Counted from the stretch's first letter, positions 53,442 to 62,772 are shown. The stretch: DNA of 64,000 nucleotides from Syntrophosphaera sp035450685 (GCA_035450685.1 DAOTNF010000001.1:186001-250000); one strand, 5' to 3'. The notes: generated by a model not told the origin, from the sequence alone. Made by a program: numbers and translations.

Positions 53442-54218
53442 ATGCGTGAATTCTCTTACTCGATATTCCACAAGCTTATAAGCTCACTATCAGAGAAGAA
53501 TAAGAACATCTGTACTTTTCTTAGTCATCTCAATAACCCAAGAATTGCTTGTAGCATCCTTCGCCATGACGTGGACAAAATGCCGCAAAATGCTCTGGAT
53601 TTTGCGCGTCTGGAGCATGAAATGGGGATATCTGCTTCCTATTATTTCAGGATCGTTCCGCAGTCTTTCAATCCCAAAATCATTAAGGAGATTGCCTCTT
53701 TGGGGCATGAGATAGGTTACCACTATGAGGATATGGATCTTTGCTCCGGAGATCTGGACAAGGCCTACGCTTCTTTTCAAAAAAACCTTGCAAAGCTTAG
53801 AGAAATAGCGCCCATCCAGACAATCTGCATGCATGGCAGCCCCTTGTCAAAATACGACAACCGGGATCTTTGGAAAAAGTATGATTACCGGGAGCTTGGC
53901 ATCGTCGGCGAACCCTATTTTGATATCGATTACAGCAAGGTGTTCTATCTCACCGATACCGGTCGCAAGTGGAACAGCATGGATGCCAGTATCCGGGACA
54001 AAGTCGCTTCGTCATTCCATATCGAGATCAAAAACACCCAACATCTTATCCAGCTTATCCGTGAGGGAAAGCTTCCTGACCAGATCATGATAAACACCCA
54101 TCCCCAAAGGTGGAATGATAATCTGCTGCTCTGGACAAGGGAACTGCTTTGGCAGACATTAAAAAACCAAGCGAAAAAGATTGTGGTGAAGTTGAGACGT
54201 GATGTACGTGAAGGGTAA
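53442..54218 (+). CDS. polysaccharide deacetylase (NodB-like, CE4)
   Basis: A 258-residue NodB-homology protein: RHDVDKMP (41-48) gives the Asp43/Asp45 pair, GHEIGYHYED the metal-region segment, and MINTHPQRW near the C-terminus a further conserved His. No signal peptide, so a cytoplasmic enzyme acting on precursors or an ArnD-like role is likely. Expected to remove N-acetyl or formyl groups from sugars. Confidence 0.82.
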   Translation: MREFSYSIFHKLISSLSEKNKNICTFLSHLNNPRIACSILRHDVDKMPQNALDFARLEHEMGISASYYFRIVPQSFNPKIIKEIASLGHEIGYHYEDMDLCSGDLDKAYASFQKNLAKLREIAPIQTICMHGSPLSKYDNRDLWKKYDYRELGIVGEPYFDIDYSKVFYLTDTGRKWNSMDASIRDKVASSFHIEIKNTQHLIQLIREGKLPDQIMINTHPQRWNDNLLLWTRELLWQTLKNQAKKIVVKLRRDVREG

Positions 54219-54430
54219 GTGGAATGGCGGACTGGTATCTTGGTGTGGGTTATAAGCATGGTTGCTGATAGGACTGTATCCATTTTTTCATGCGTAGAAT
54301 ACTTTACAGAGTGCATCAAGAGACTGCGGATAATGTTGGTAAAGCTGACCACAGACTCGAAAGCAAATGGTCACTCCAACACACCATAACTTCACCACGT
54401 CATTACTAATCTTTTGGAAGGAATAAATCA

Positions 54431-55360
54431 ATGAAATATCTCGTCACCGGCGGTGCCGGCTTTATCGGCTCAAATATCGTAAAAGAGTTACTCAGACAAG
54501 GCCAGGAAGTGCGTGTCCTGGACAACTTTGCCACTGGCAAGCGCGAAAACATTCTCCCATTACTAAAGAATTCCAAGCTCACACTGATTGAGGGAGACCT
54601 GCGTTCCTTCCATATTGCGCGCGCCGCGGTGAAAGGTGTGGACTACATCCTGCATCAGGGCGCTCTGCCCTCGGTGCCCCGTTCCATCAACGATCCCATC
54701 ACCTCCAACGATGTGAATGTGCTGGGGACCCTGAACATTTTGGAAGCTGCCAAGGAATTTGGCGTCAAACGCGTTGTGTGCGCCTCCTCGTCCTCCATTT
54801 ACGGCAACAGCGAGACCCTTCCCAAAGTGGAGACTATGCCGGTGAATCCGATGTCGCCCTACGCCCTCACCAAATACGCCCAGGAACGCTACTGCCAGAT
54901 CTTTCACCAGCTCTATGGCCTGGAAACCGTGTCCTTGCGCTATTTCAATGTATTCGGCCCCAACCAGGATCCCACCTCCCAATACAGCGCGGTAATTCCC
55001 AAGTTCATCAGGCTAATCCAGCAGGAACGCGAACCGATCATCTATGGAGATGGTTTACAGAGCCGCGACTTCACCTTTGTGGAAAACAACGTTTGGGCCA
55101 ACATCCAAGCCTGCACGGCGGAAAAAGCCGCGGGTGAGGTGATCAATATAGCCTGTGGAGAGCGTTACACTTTGCTCGATCTGGTGAGGATGATCAACGA
55201 GATCATGGGCAAAAACGTGGAGCCGCGTTTTGAACCCGAACGCCCCGGCGACGTGAAACACTCCCTGGCGGGCATAGAGAAAGCAAGGCAGCTGTTGGGA
55301 TATGAGGTCAGGGTAGATTTTCGGGCTGGGCTCCAGCAAACAATCGAATTCTTTCAATAG
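54431..55360 (+). CDS. UDP-sugar 4-epimerase-like SDR (WbpP/GalE-like)
   Basis: A 309-residue extended SDR: YLVTGGAGFIGSNIVKELL, VLDNFATGKREN, GALPSVPRSINDPI, ASSSSIYG, and SPYALTKYAQE (Tyr/Lys), RYFNVFGPNQDP. These fit UDP-GlcNAc/Glc 4-epimerases of the WbpP/TviC type. It may supply UDP-Gal or UDP-GalNAc to the initiating transferase two genes on. GGAAGG ribosome-binding site. GC-richer than the block before it. Confidence 0.9.
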   Translation: MKYLVTGGAGFIGSNIVKELLRQGQEVRVLDNFATGKRENILPLLKNSKLTLIEGDLRSFHIARAAVKGVDYILHQGALPSVPRSINDPITSNDVNVLGTLNILEAAKEFGVKRVVCASSSSIYGNSETLPKVETMPVNPMSPYALTKYAQERYCQIFHQLYGLETVSLRYFNVFGPNQDPTSQYSAVIPKFIRLIQQEREPIIYGDGLQSRDFTFVENNVWANIQACTAEKAAGEVINIACGERYTLLDLVRMINEIMGKNVEPRFEPERPGDVKHSLAGIEKARQLLGYEVRVDFRAGLQQTIEFFQ

Positions 55361-55392
55361 AACGCGGATCGACTGGATTATCAGGATTTTCA
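55359..55392 (+). repeat. GAACGCGGAT repeat, left of GxxExxY remnant
   Basis: GAACGCGGATCGACTGGATT followed by ATCAGGATTTTCAG, starting inside the epimerase stop codon. It is an imperfect inverted counterpart of 55793-55830; related copies at 62262-62280 and 63034-63075. Confidence 0.5.
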
Positions 55393-55479
55393 GAAATGGA
55401 AGAAGAAGGACTTATTCACAGCGCTTTAACCTAGAGAATAATCAACTGCTATTACACTTTGTACAATAAATTACGTTAC

Positions 55480-55785
55480 GGATTCATGGAAAAGATATAT
55501 AAAAATGCCATGTTGATCGAGTTGAAAAATGAGGGACTCAAAGCTGAATCTTAAAAAAGAGTTGAGGTGTTTTATGAGGGATCTGTTGTTGGAGAATACT
55601 TTGCGGACATTGTTGTGGAAAGCCTTGTCATCCTTGAACTGAAGGCTGCAGAACGCATCTGTCCTGAGCATTCATATCAACTGCTGAATTACTTGAGGGC
55701 TACTGATATCGAAGTCGGGCTACTCCTGAATTATGGTAGAAAGCCTGAATTTGTCAGAAAAACATTTATAAACACCCACAAATAA
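55480..55785 (+). pseudogene. GxxExxY protein, truncated and interrupted by a stop
   Basis: The frame starting GFMEKIYKNAMLIELKNEGLKAES carries the GxxExxY motif (G, E and Y at +0, +3, +6) but is closed by TAA at 55552-55554. The same frame continues without a shift into VFYEGSVVGEYFADIVVESLVILELKAAE...HSYQLLNYLRATDIEVGLLLNYGRK, the usual second half. The expected ~15-20 N-terminal residues upstream of the motif are not recognisable. It is therefore a remnant with a nonsense codon (probably from CAA) and a lost 5' end. A 72-codon GTG-started piece (55567-55785) might still be translated. Confidence 0.75.
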
Positions 55786-55792
55786 TATCCTA

Positions 55793-55830
55793 ATGATCCT
55801 GTCGATCCGCGTCATCCGCGTTCCATTTAA
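55793..55830 (-). repeat. GAACGCGGAT repeat, right of GxxExxY remnant
   Basis: ATGATCCTGTCGATCCGCG followed by TCATCCGCGTTCCATTTAA. Its complement begins GAACGCGGATGACGCGGATC, matching the left copy in inverted orientation. It runs up to the start codon of the sugar transferase. Confidence 0.5.
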
Positions 55831-55833
55831 ACT

Positions 55834-57438
55834 ATGAAACACAAGACTTCAACCTACATCCTGCTCCTGCTGAACATCATCATCGTGGTGTTCTCCTTTC
55901 TCATGGTAGCCAAGTTCCGCGACGGCACACGCCGCATCCTGGCCGATTTCATCTGGTGGCGTTCACTGTTTGCTTTTCTGGCGATCTGGATCCTGGCCAG
56001 CATCATGGGTGGAAAATACCAGTTGGATAAAGTGAACAACGGCACAAGTATGGCAAGACAGATCCTGCAGTGTGATCTCTTCGCAGCAGCCATAATATTC
56101 GGTCTGATGTTTGTTTTTCACCAGTTCAACTATTCCCGCGCCATCGTGATCGGCACAATGCTGGGTTCCTTTTTGCTGGAGGTGTTCCTCTTTGTGGGGC
56201 TCTACTATGCCCTGCGTTTCAAGAGTGAAAACAGACCGTTTGCGGAAACATCTCTGATCACCCGATCGGAAGTTTTGGAAGAATCACAAAACCCCAAACA
56301 TTTTTTGCAGCAACCGGGAACAATCCCCATCATCAGCCACGCCACCTATTCGCCGCCCTTTACGGAGTGTGGACCGGAAGAGGGAATCAAAGACAGCCTT
56401 AGCCAGAAATACCTGGCAAACAACTCCGAGCATTTTTCCTTTATTGACAGTTATCTGGATTTGACCCGCTTCAGCCAGGCCCAGACTCTGGTGCTCAATT
56501 CCGAAACCTATTTCAATATCGAAAACGAGGAACCCCAGTCCCGGCAGCTCTTCATCAACTTCCACAAGATAAACGACTTTCGCCGTATCAACCGCTATCT
56601 GATCAAGGTCAACGAACTGCTGCTACCCGGCGGAGTCTTCATTTGCCACGGCCAGACCATCACCCAGCGCAAACGGAAGATATATGACAGGCTGACACCT
56701 GTCTTCGGTGTCTTTGCCTATTTCCTGGATTTTCTTTTCCGCCGCGTGATGCCCAAGTTGCCAATCCTGCAAGGTTGGTATTTTGCCCTCACCAAGGGCA
56801 GGAACCGCGCCCTGGCGGAGACTGAGATGCTGGGCCGCTTCTACTTTTGCGGTTTCGAACTCATCTGCAAGCGGGAGATCGGTTCCACCATGCATTTCAT
56901 CCTCAAAAAAGCTAAGCCGCCCCGCACTGACCCCAACCCAACCTATGGCCCCCTGATCCGCCTCAAACGCCTGGGCAAGGATGGTAAGGTGATCTATATC
57001 AAGAAGCTTCGCACCATGCATCCCTACAGCGAATACCTGCAGGATTACGTGTATCAGACCAACGCGCTGCAGGAAGGGGGCAAGTTCCGGGATGATTTTC
57101 GCGTAACCTCCTGGGGCAGAATCCTGCGAACTTTGTGGATAGACGAACTGCCCCAGTTCATCAACTTCTTCCACGGAGAACTGGTGCTGGTGGGAGTCCG
57201 TGCCCTCAGCGAGCACTATTACTCGCTTTACCCGCCGGATATGCAAGAGCTGCGCCTCAAATTCCGTCCCGGCCTGCTGCCGCCCTTCTATGCCGATCTG
57301 CCAGGCAGCTTTGAGGAGATTGTGGAGTCCGAACGCCGCTATCTGCAAAAGAAGGCGGTCAAACCCTTTGCCACTGACTGGAGCTATTTCTGGAAAGGAG
57401 TTTGGAACATCCTCTTCAAGCGGGCAAGAAGTAAATAA
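55834..57438 (+). CDS. initiating undecaprenyl-phosphate sugar phosphotransferase (WbaP/WcaJ-like)
   Basis: A 534-residue protein. About four hydrophobic helices lie in the first 130 residues (TYILLLLNIIIVVFSFLMVA, SLFAFLAIWILASIMGG, LFAAAIIFGLMFVF, FLLEVFLFVGLYY). A middle domain with LLPGGVFICHGQ looks like a degenerate methyltransferase or Rossmann fold. The C-terminal catalytic part has YIKKLRTMHPYSEYLQDYV, SWGRILRTLWIDELPQFINFFHGELVLVGVRAL and KFRPGLLPPFYADLP. GVRAL replaces the more usual VGxRPL. It transfers sugar-1-phosphate to undecaprenyl phosphate, starting the repeat unit. This long form is typical of Bacteroidetes-type loci. Confidence 0.9.
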   Translation: MKHKTSTYILLLLNIIIVVFSFLMVAKFRDGTRRILADFIWWRSLFAFLAIWILASIMGGKYQLDKVNNGTSMARQILQCDLFAAAIIFGLMFVFHQFNYSRAIVIGTMLGSFLLEVFLFVGLYYALRFKSENRPFAETSLITRSEVLEESQNPKHFLQQPGTIPIISHATYSPPFTECGPEEGIKDSLSQKYLANNSEHFSFIDSYLDLTRFSQAQTLVLNSETYFNIENEEPQSRQLFINFHKINDFRRINRYLIKVNELLLPGGVFICHGQTITQRKRKIYDRLTPVFGVFAYFLDFLFRRVMPKLPILQGWYFALTKGRNRALAETEMLGRFYFCGFELICKREIGSTMHFILKKAKPPRTDPNPTYGPLIRLKRLGKDGKVIYIKKLRTMHPYSEYLQDYVYQTNALQEGGKFRDDFRVTSWGRILRTLWIDELPQFINFFHGELVLVGVRALSEHYYSLYPPDMQELRLKFRPGLLPPFYADLPGSFEEIVESERRYLQKKAVKPFATDWSYFWKGVWNILFKRARSK

Positions 57439-57457
57439 GTTTATATATGAGGACTTA

Positions 57458-58753
57458 GTGATCCACAAACTTATTGTTGTTTTCATGCTACTGTTGGTGT
57501 CTATGGTCTCTGCCCAGACCAATCCTATTCCTCAGCCACTACCATACTGGGAAGATTTTGCCAATCTGCCTTGGAATAGCACCACTTATCCAGACGGTTT
57601 CGGAGGTTGGATGCTGGGATATCCTGTTACAGGCCAGTTCTATACCTCTCCCGCAACTTTAGACAGAAATCTTTATGCCAACAGAAACGCATCGACCACA
57701 GCTGCTGGCGTTGCCAATTACAACGGTAAAATTGGTTTCCTGAATTCCAATATCAACGATCTCAGCCTGGTGTTCGCAGTCAACACCCAAGGCTTTCAGA
57801 ATATCACCCTCAGCTATGATTTTATGACGATCCGCAATCCCTATGACGGCACCAGCAATACCCGCATCAATGAAGCGATCATGCAGTACCGCGTGGGGGA
57901 GAGCGGTGACTTTACCAACCTGTATGGAACGGAATACAGCAACAACACAGTTCAGTCTGTGAGTTCAGGTTACCCCTATCCACGGAATCCTGTAGCTTAT
58001 TCGCTACAGCTTCCCCCTGAATGCGATGACCAGCCCGTTGTTCAATTGCGGACAGCTTCGCGCAGGGTCAGCGGCGGCGGTTACGACCCCAGTTTTGCCA
58101 TCGACAATATATCCGTAACCGGGGAAAAGTTGCAGCCCACTCCGGTGGAGCTCAGCTCCTTCACTGTGGGAACCAACGCGCAGAATAAGGTGTTGCTCAG
58201 TTGGATTACACGTTCTGAGACCGGCCTTCGTGGTTTCTATATCTTGCGGGCCCAGGAGCCGGTGCTGGATGAAGCCTGCCTGATCAGCCCCCTCATCACC
58301 GCTGCCAACAGTTCCGAAGGCCAGAGTTACTCTTTCACCGATGAGGAGCTGTTCCAATCCGGCTGCTACAGCTATTGGCTGCAAAGCGCTGATCTGGACG
58401 GCGCCAGCAGCTTTTACGGCCCTGTCCACATCGAATACTCCGCGGAGGGAAGCCCCTCTTCTCCCCAGATTCCGGATCAGACAGCCCTGCTCAACATTTA
58501 CCCCAATCCCTTCAATCCAAGCGCTTTCATCACCTACTCCCTGCAAGAGGCGGGAAAGGTAAGCTTTTCCATATACAACCTGCGGGGGCAGTTGCTGCGC
58601 AGGATTGAACCCGGCAGCGAACCCGCCGGCACGCATAAGATTGTCTGGGATGGCAAAGACCAGCTTGGCCAAAGTTGCTCCAGCGGCATCTACAGAATCC
58701 GCATGGACACGGCGCAGGGAAGCTATACCCGCAGGATGGTGCTGGCCAAATGA
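57458..58753 (+). CDS. secreted protein with C-terminal sorting domain
   Basis: A 431-residue exported protein. GTG at 57458 follows GAGGA by 4 nt and is followed at once by a signal peptide (LIVVFMLLLVSMVSAQ). The N-terminal ~215 residues look like a jelly-roll/adhesion domain (PYWEDFANLPWN, DNISVTG). Then come PVELSSFTVGTNAQNKVLLSWITRSETGLRGFYILRAQ, found in many surface proteins of this group, and the sorting domain IYPNPFNPSAFITYSL...VWDGKDQLGQSCSSGIYRIRM. A frame open upstream to 57200 overlaps the sugar transferase and is not used. Function beyond surface location is unknown. Confidence 0.85.
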   Translation: MIHKLIVVFMLLLVSMVSAQTNPIPQPLPYWEDFANLPWNSTTYPDGFGGWMLGYPVTGQFYTSPATLDRNLYANRNASTTAAGVANYNGKIGFLNSNINDLSLVFAVNTQGFQNITLSYDFMTIRNPYDGTSNTRINEAIMQYRVGESGDFTNLYGTEYSNNTVQSVSSGYPYPRNPVAYSLQLPPECDDQPVVQLRTASRRVSGGGYDPSFAIDNISVTGEKLQPTPVELSSFTVGTNAQNKVLLSWITRSETGLRGFYILRAQEPVLDEACLISPLITAANSSEGQSYSFTDEELFQSGCYSYWLQSADLDGASSFYGPVHIEYSAEGSPSSPQIPDQTALLNIYPNPFNPSAFITYSLQEAGKVSFSIYNLRGQLLRRIEPGSEPAGTHKIVWDGKDQLGQSCSSGIYRIRMDTAQGSYTRRMVLAK

Positions 58754-58931
58754 GCATCCGCTTTTTCTTTTCCAAACACAAATCCTCTTCATCACTTAGG
58801 ATCAAGCAGTCAGCAAGCACCAAATGTTAAGAAAAAATCACTTGCCAGATATGACGGGGTTTCTATGCTGGTATATGTAAGATAGAATCTTTAAAAAACA
58901 TATAAATGGACTCGTAATTCAGGGAGGAATT

Positions 58932-61900
58932 ATGAAAAAGACGTTTCTAATTTTTATGCTAACAGTTCTTTCTGTCAGCATTGCACTTGGGCAGTTGTCT
59001 ATTACATCAACATCAACGTATACGATTGATTTTGATAATAGCGTATCAGGTGTGAATAATGGAGGATTTGATACTACAGCAGGCGCTTCATATCTGGACA
59101 GCAATCCATCTCCTGGCCAGTTGGATGCCGATGCATGGAGTTGTTCGCAAACCAGTGGTTCTGCTGCATCTTTTCCCGGTAGCGGCACGGCGGTATACGC
59201 AACTTGTACTAGTGATAGTCCGGGTACTTCAGGTGGTTTGTTTGCATATAATATCAGCACGTTAACGAATCGGATGATAGGATTTAGTCCTACGGGTTCA
59301 TTATTCACGCCAGGAAACATCACCCTAAAGATTGTTAACAACACAGGCTCTACTATAAACCAGTTATCTGTTGAGTATATAGTCTATGCTTATAATAATC
59401 AACCCAGAGCAAATACTGTGGATTTCTGGCATTCTTCTGACAACACTACATATACCAACGGCAACCTGACATTTACTTCTACTGCTGCCAGTACTAATAA
59501 CTGGGAAAGCGCTACGAAGACAATAACGATAACAGGCCTTACAATTGCAGATAATTCTCCTTATTACTTACAGTGGAGATTAGATGACGCGGGCGGTAGT
59601 GGTTCAAGAGATAAGTTTGCTCTGGACAACATTAAGATAACTGCGGCAATGGGTGGAAATACACCTCCCTCAATATCAAACATAGTTCAGACACCCTCAA
59701 CCGACATCATCAACACGACAACGGTTTCCGTCTCGGCTACCATTACAGATTCCGACGGCACAGTAACGAGCGCGCAACTGCGTTGGGGCACGGCTACCGG
59801 CGTTTATGGGAACACCATTGGCATGACAGCTTCCGGATCGACCTATACCACAAATTCAAACATCCCCGCGCAGACAGCCGGTACCACAGTTTATTATGTG
59901 ATCGATGCCACGGACGATGATTCCGATACCACAACCTCAAGTGAACAAAGCTACACCGTCATCGCCCCGGCAACCACCACCATTCCCTACACAGAGGACT
60001 TCTCTAACGGTTGGGGCGATACCTACAGGTACGATATAGCTGGCACTAAACCCTGGTATATTTTCAACAATGACAACGCTTCCTGCAACGGTTATGGCAG
60101 CAATTTGGAAGAGCACTGGCTGGTGCTTCCGGGCATCAATTTCAACAACTACAGCAATGAAAGGATGACCTTCAATACCATCGCCACTTATGGCACCATC
60201 GACGCCAACAACTATCTGAAGCTTTTATACTCCAATAACTACCCTGGCTTGGGAGATCCCACATCCAGCACCTGGACCGAGATTGCCTTTGCCAATGGAG
60301 GCATAGGCGGCGGCGAAACATCATCAGGAGTGCTTGACCTCTCAGGCATTAGCGGAACCAACGTATATCTGGCTTTCAAATATTATTCCACTAACCAACC
60401 TACCCGTTGGGAAATTGATGACATCAATATCTATCTTGCCACTCCGCTTATCACCGTTAATCCAACCACACTAACTGGTTTTACCTATCAAGGCACGGGA
60501 CCTTCCACTGCCCAGACCTTCACCGTCAGCGGAACGGACCTGACTGCTGACATCGTTCTCACAGCACCCACCAACTATGAAATCTCTTTGAGTGAGACTA
60601 CAGGTTACACTTCATCCCTCACTCTCACTGCTGCAAAGCTTGGTGTGGCCGAGACCACCATCTACGTGCGCTTGAAAGCTGGACTCAGCGTGGGTAACTA
60701 TAACAACGAGGTGATCACTGCCTCTTCCACCGGGGCTACCAGCAAGACCGTTACCTGTGACGGTTCAGTGACTTCACCTCCCCCGCCCAATGCTCCCAAC
60801 GCAACAGCAGCAACCAATCAAACCAGCAATGGATTCACGGCAAACTGGGACGCTGTCAGCAGCGCTACCGGATATAACCTTGATGTTTATACCAAAACAA
60901 CAGAGGATAATGCCAGTGACCTCTTCATTTCCGAATATGTTGAAGGCAGTTCAAACAACAAGGGCATCGAGATTTACAATGGAACCGGAGCATCAGTAGA
61001 CCTCTCTTCCTATTCCTTAAAACAATACAATAACGGAGCAACCACCCCCACTTATACTTTAACCTTGTCAGGTAGCTTGACTAATGGCTCCGTGTACCGA
61101 ATAGTTAATAGCAACCAGACTATTTTTGGCACAAATTATGACCTCTCAACCAATTCAAGTGTGATGGGCTTCAATGGTAACGACGCTGTGGCAATCTTCA
61201 AAGGTACCGACTTGGTTGATGTGGTTGGTCCCATTGGCAATGCCAGCGATTGGGGAAAGGATGTAACTCTGGTCAGGAAAGAAGCAGCATCTGTTCCATC
61301 AGCAATATACTCAGCTACTGATTGGGATAGTTATGCATCTGACACAATTACAAATTGGGGTTCCCACACCTTTAACGGTGTCTCTACCAACACATTTGTC
61401 ATCGGTTATCAAAACCTTGATGTTGGCAACGTCACCTCCTATAACGTTACCGGGCTTCAACCCGGAATTACCTACTACTATGTTGTTCGGGCTTACAACG
61501 CCTACGGCACAAGTGCCAACTCAAACGAGATTTCAGCCCAAACCTTAGCCCCCACTCCCGTGGTGCTCAGTTCCTTCACCTGCACTTTAACATCTGATAT
61601 GTATGTGAACCTCAACTGGGTCACCCAGTCTGAGACTGGAATGCGTGGCTTCTATGTGCTGCGCGGCGAGCAGAATTCCCAACAGCAAGCCCAGATCATC
61701 AGCCCGCTGATCAACGCCACCAACCAGTCCCAGACCCAGGTTTACAGCTATCGTGATTCCGAGTACCTGATTGACGGCACCACCTATTACTACTGGCTGA
61801 GCATGGTGGAACTGGACGGTAGCTCTACTGTGCATGGTCCCGTGACGGTCTTTTACCAGAGCGTCTCCACGCCTCCGGTGATTCCCACCGTGACAGCCCT

Positions 61901-62171
61901 GAACAACGTGTATCCCAACCCCTTCAATCCTGTCGCTTTCATTCCCTACAGCATCGAAAAAGGCAGGACTGACCAGGTGCGCATCCATGTTTACAACTCC
62001 CGCGGCCAGATCGTCCGTACCCTGATCGACAAGCCCCACACTGAAGGCAACTACCAGTTGCAGTGGGATGGACGCGACACAAACGGCAACGAATGCGCCA
62101 CAGGTGTCTATTTCGTGCGCATGACCGTGGGTAAGGACAGCTTCCTGCGCAAAGCGGTGCTGGTGAAATAA
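58932..62171 (+). CDS. large secreted multidomain protein with lamin-tail domain and sorting domain
   Basis: A 1079-residue exported protein: signal peptide (KTFLIFMLTVLSVSIALGQ), an N-terminal adhesion-like domain to about residue 235, an Ig-like/HYR-type segment (PPSISNIVQTPSTDI) to about 345, a second jelly-roll (YTEDFSNGWGDTYR) to about 505, an Ig-like repeat (ITVNPTTLTGFTYQGTGP) to about 610, a fibronectin type III domain (615-873) that is split by a lamin-tail domain (LFISEYVEGSSNNKGIEIYNG, about 663-814), PVVLSSFTCTLTSDMYVNLNWVTQSETGMRGFY, and the sorting domain YPNPFNPVAFIPYSI...WDGRDTNGNECATGVYFVRM. A very strong GGGAGGAA precedes the ATG, and a strong terminator follows. Confidence 0.88.
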   Translation: MKKTFLIFMLTVLSVSIALGQLSITSTSTYTIDFDNSVSGVNNGGFDTTAGASYLDSNPSPGQLDADAWSCSQTSGSAASFPGSGTAVYATCTSDSPGTSGGLFAYNISTLTNRMIGFSPTGSLFTPGNITLKIVNNTGSTINQLSVEYIVYAYNNQPRANTVDFWHSSDNTTYTNGNLTFTSTAASTNNWESATKTITITGLTIADNSPYYLQWRLDDAGGSGSRDKFALDNIKITAAMGGNTPPSISNIVQTPSTDIINTTTVSVSATITDSDGTVTSAQLRWGTATGVYGNTIGMTASGSTYTTNSNIPAQTAGTTVYYVIDATDDDSDTTTSSEQSYTVIAPATTTIPYTEDFSNGWGDTYRYDIAGTKPWYIFNNDNASCNGYGSNLEEHWLVLPGINFNNYSNERMTFNTIATYGTIDANNYLKLLYSNNYPGLGDPTSSTWTEIAFANGGIGGGETSSGVLDLSGISGTNVYLAFKYYSTNQPTRWEIDDINIYLATPLITVNPTTLTGFTYQGTGPSTAQTFTVSGTDLTADIVLTAPTNYEISLSETTGYTSSLTLTAAKLGVAETTIYVRLKAGLSVGNYNNEVITASSTGATSKTVTCDGSVTSPPPPNAPNATAATNQTSNGFTANWDAVSSATGYNLDVYTKTTEDNASDLFISEYVEGSSNNKGIEIYNGTGASVDLSSYSLKQYNNGATTPTYTLTLSGSLTNGSVYRIVNSNQTIFGTNYDLSTNSSVMGFNGNDAVAIFKGTDLVDVVGPIGNASDWGKDVTLVRKEAASVPSAIYSATDWDSYASDTITNWGSHTFNGVSTNTFVIGYQNLDVGNVTSYNVTGLQPGITYYYVVRAYNAYGTSANSNEISAQTLAPTPVVLSSFTCTLTSDMYVNLNWVTQSETGMRGFYVLRGEQNSQQQAQIISPLINATNQSQTQVYSYRDSEYLIDGTTYYYWLSMVELDGSSTVHGPVTVFYQSVSTPPVIPTVTALNNVYPNPFNPVAFIPYSIEKGRTDQVRIHVYNSRGQIVRTLIDKPHTEGNYQLQWDGRDTNGNECATGVYFVRMTVGKDSFLRKAVLVK

Positions 62172-62196
62172 ATCCAACCAATAAACCTATAATATC

Positions 62197-62228
62197 AAGA
62201 CCCGGTCTCAATGCCGGGTCTTTTTTTT
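62197..62228 (+). terminator. intrinsic terminator after the 1079-residue protein gene
   Basis: AAGACCCGG (62197-62205) pairs perfectly with CCGGGTCTT (62214-62222) around an 8-nt loop, and an uninterrupted T-run (to 62228) follows. It lies 25 nt after the stop codon. Confidence 0.92.
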
Positions 62229-62261
62229 GTCCACAAATTACAGAGTGTGGAAAGGATAATA

Positions 62262-62280
62262 GAACGCGGATGACAGGATC
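62262..62280 (+). repeat. GAACGCGGAT repeat copy
   Basis: GAACGCGGATGACAGGATC, same family as 55359, 55793 (inverted) and 63034 (inverted). Confidence 0.5.
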
Positions 62281-62310
62281 TTTGAAGGTGGAAAGGAGCC
62301 GAAACAAGTC

Positions 62311-62368
62311 CACCAGACTATATTCTGTGTCATCCCGGGCAAGCGCATGCTTGACCCGGGATCCACTG
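62311..62368 (-). repeat. REP-like element, copy 1 (inverted)
   Basis: Read on the minus strand it runs GTGGATCCCGGGTCAAGC, a stem-loop, GCTTGCCCGGGATGACAC and a tail AGAATATAGTCTGGTG. It matches 62894-62943 and 63319-63375, including the tail GTATATAGCCTGG. Confidence 0.75.
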
Positions 62369-62772
62369 CCCCAGGGGTGGTAAAGTCCGTTTGCCACAGA
62401 GACCGGAGGTCTCTTCCAAACAGGCAACTCCGTTGCCTCTGCAGAACGGACTTAGGCAGCCCCTATATTATCCGCGTATATCTGCGTGAACCGCCTGACC
62501 CGGAAGCCAGTCTTTTGAGGAAAGTTTGAAGTCCAGCTTCAGGATTGGAGAAAACGGCGAAACCTTTATTGCCGGCTTGAACTCCAAGCTACAAGCCAGC
62601 ATGGAGTTCATTGAGCTGACTAGCTGCAAATAATCACCAGACGCCTGGGCTCAATGGACTGCATGCGACAAAAAGCGGTCCGTGCGTGAAAAGGCAGGCG
62701 AAGCATCCTCATACCTTGATGTCCCATCTTCCGGCCATTGATGTCCGGGAAAAAATTGGCCTGGCGGTCGGT

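Larger units (their letters stand above)
55361..55833. other. gap holding a decayed gene and flanking inverted repeats
   Basis: A 0.47-kb stretch between the epimerase and the sugar transferase with no intact gene. It contains the GxxExxY remnant (55480-55785) and a GCGGAT-type repeat at each edge. Confidence 0.6.

Noticed and set aside
57200..57457. Upstream extension of the secreted protein at 57458
   Set aside because: It overlaps the sugar transferase in another frame, and the signal peptide begins right after the GTG at 57458 with a ribosome-binding site.
56623..57522. 299-codon minus-strand open frame opposite the sugar transferase
   Set aside because: Antisense to the catalytic domain of a well-supported gene; no recognisable domain.
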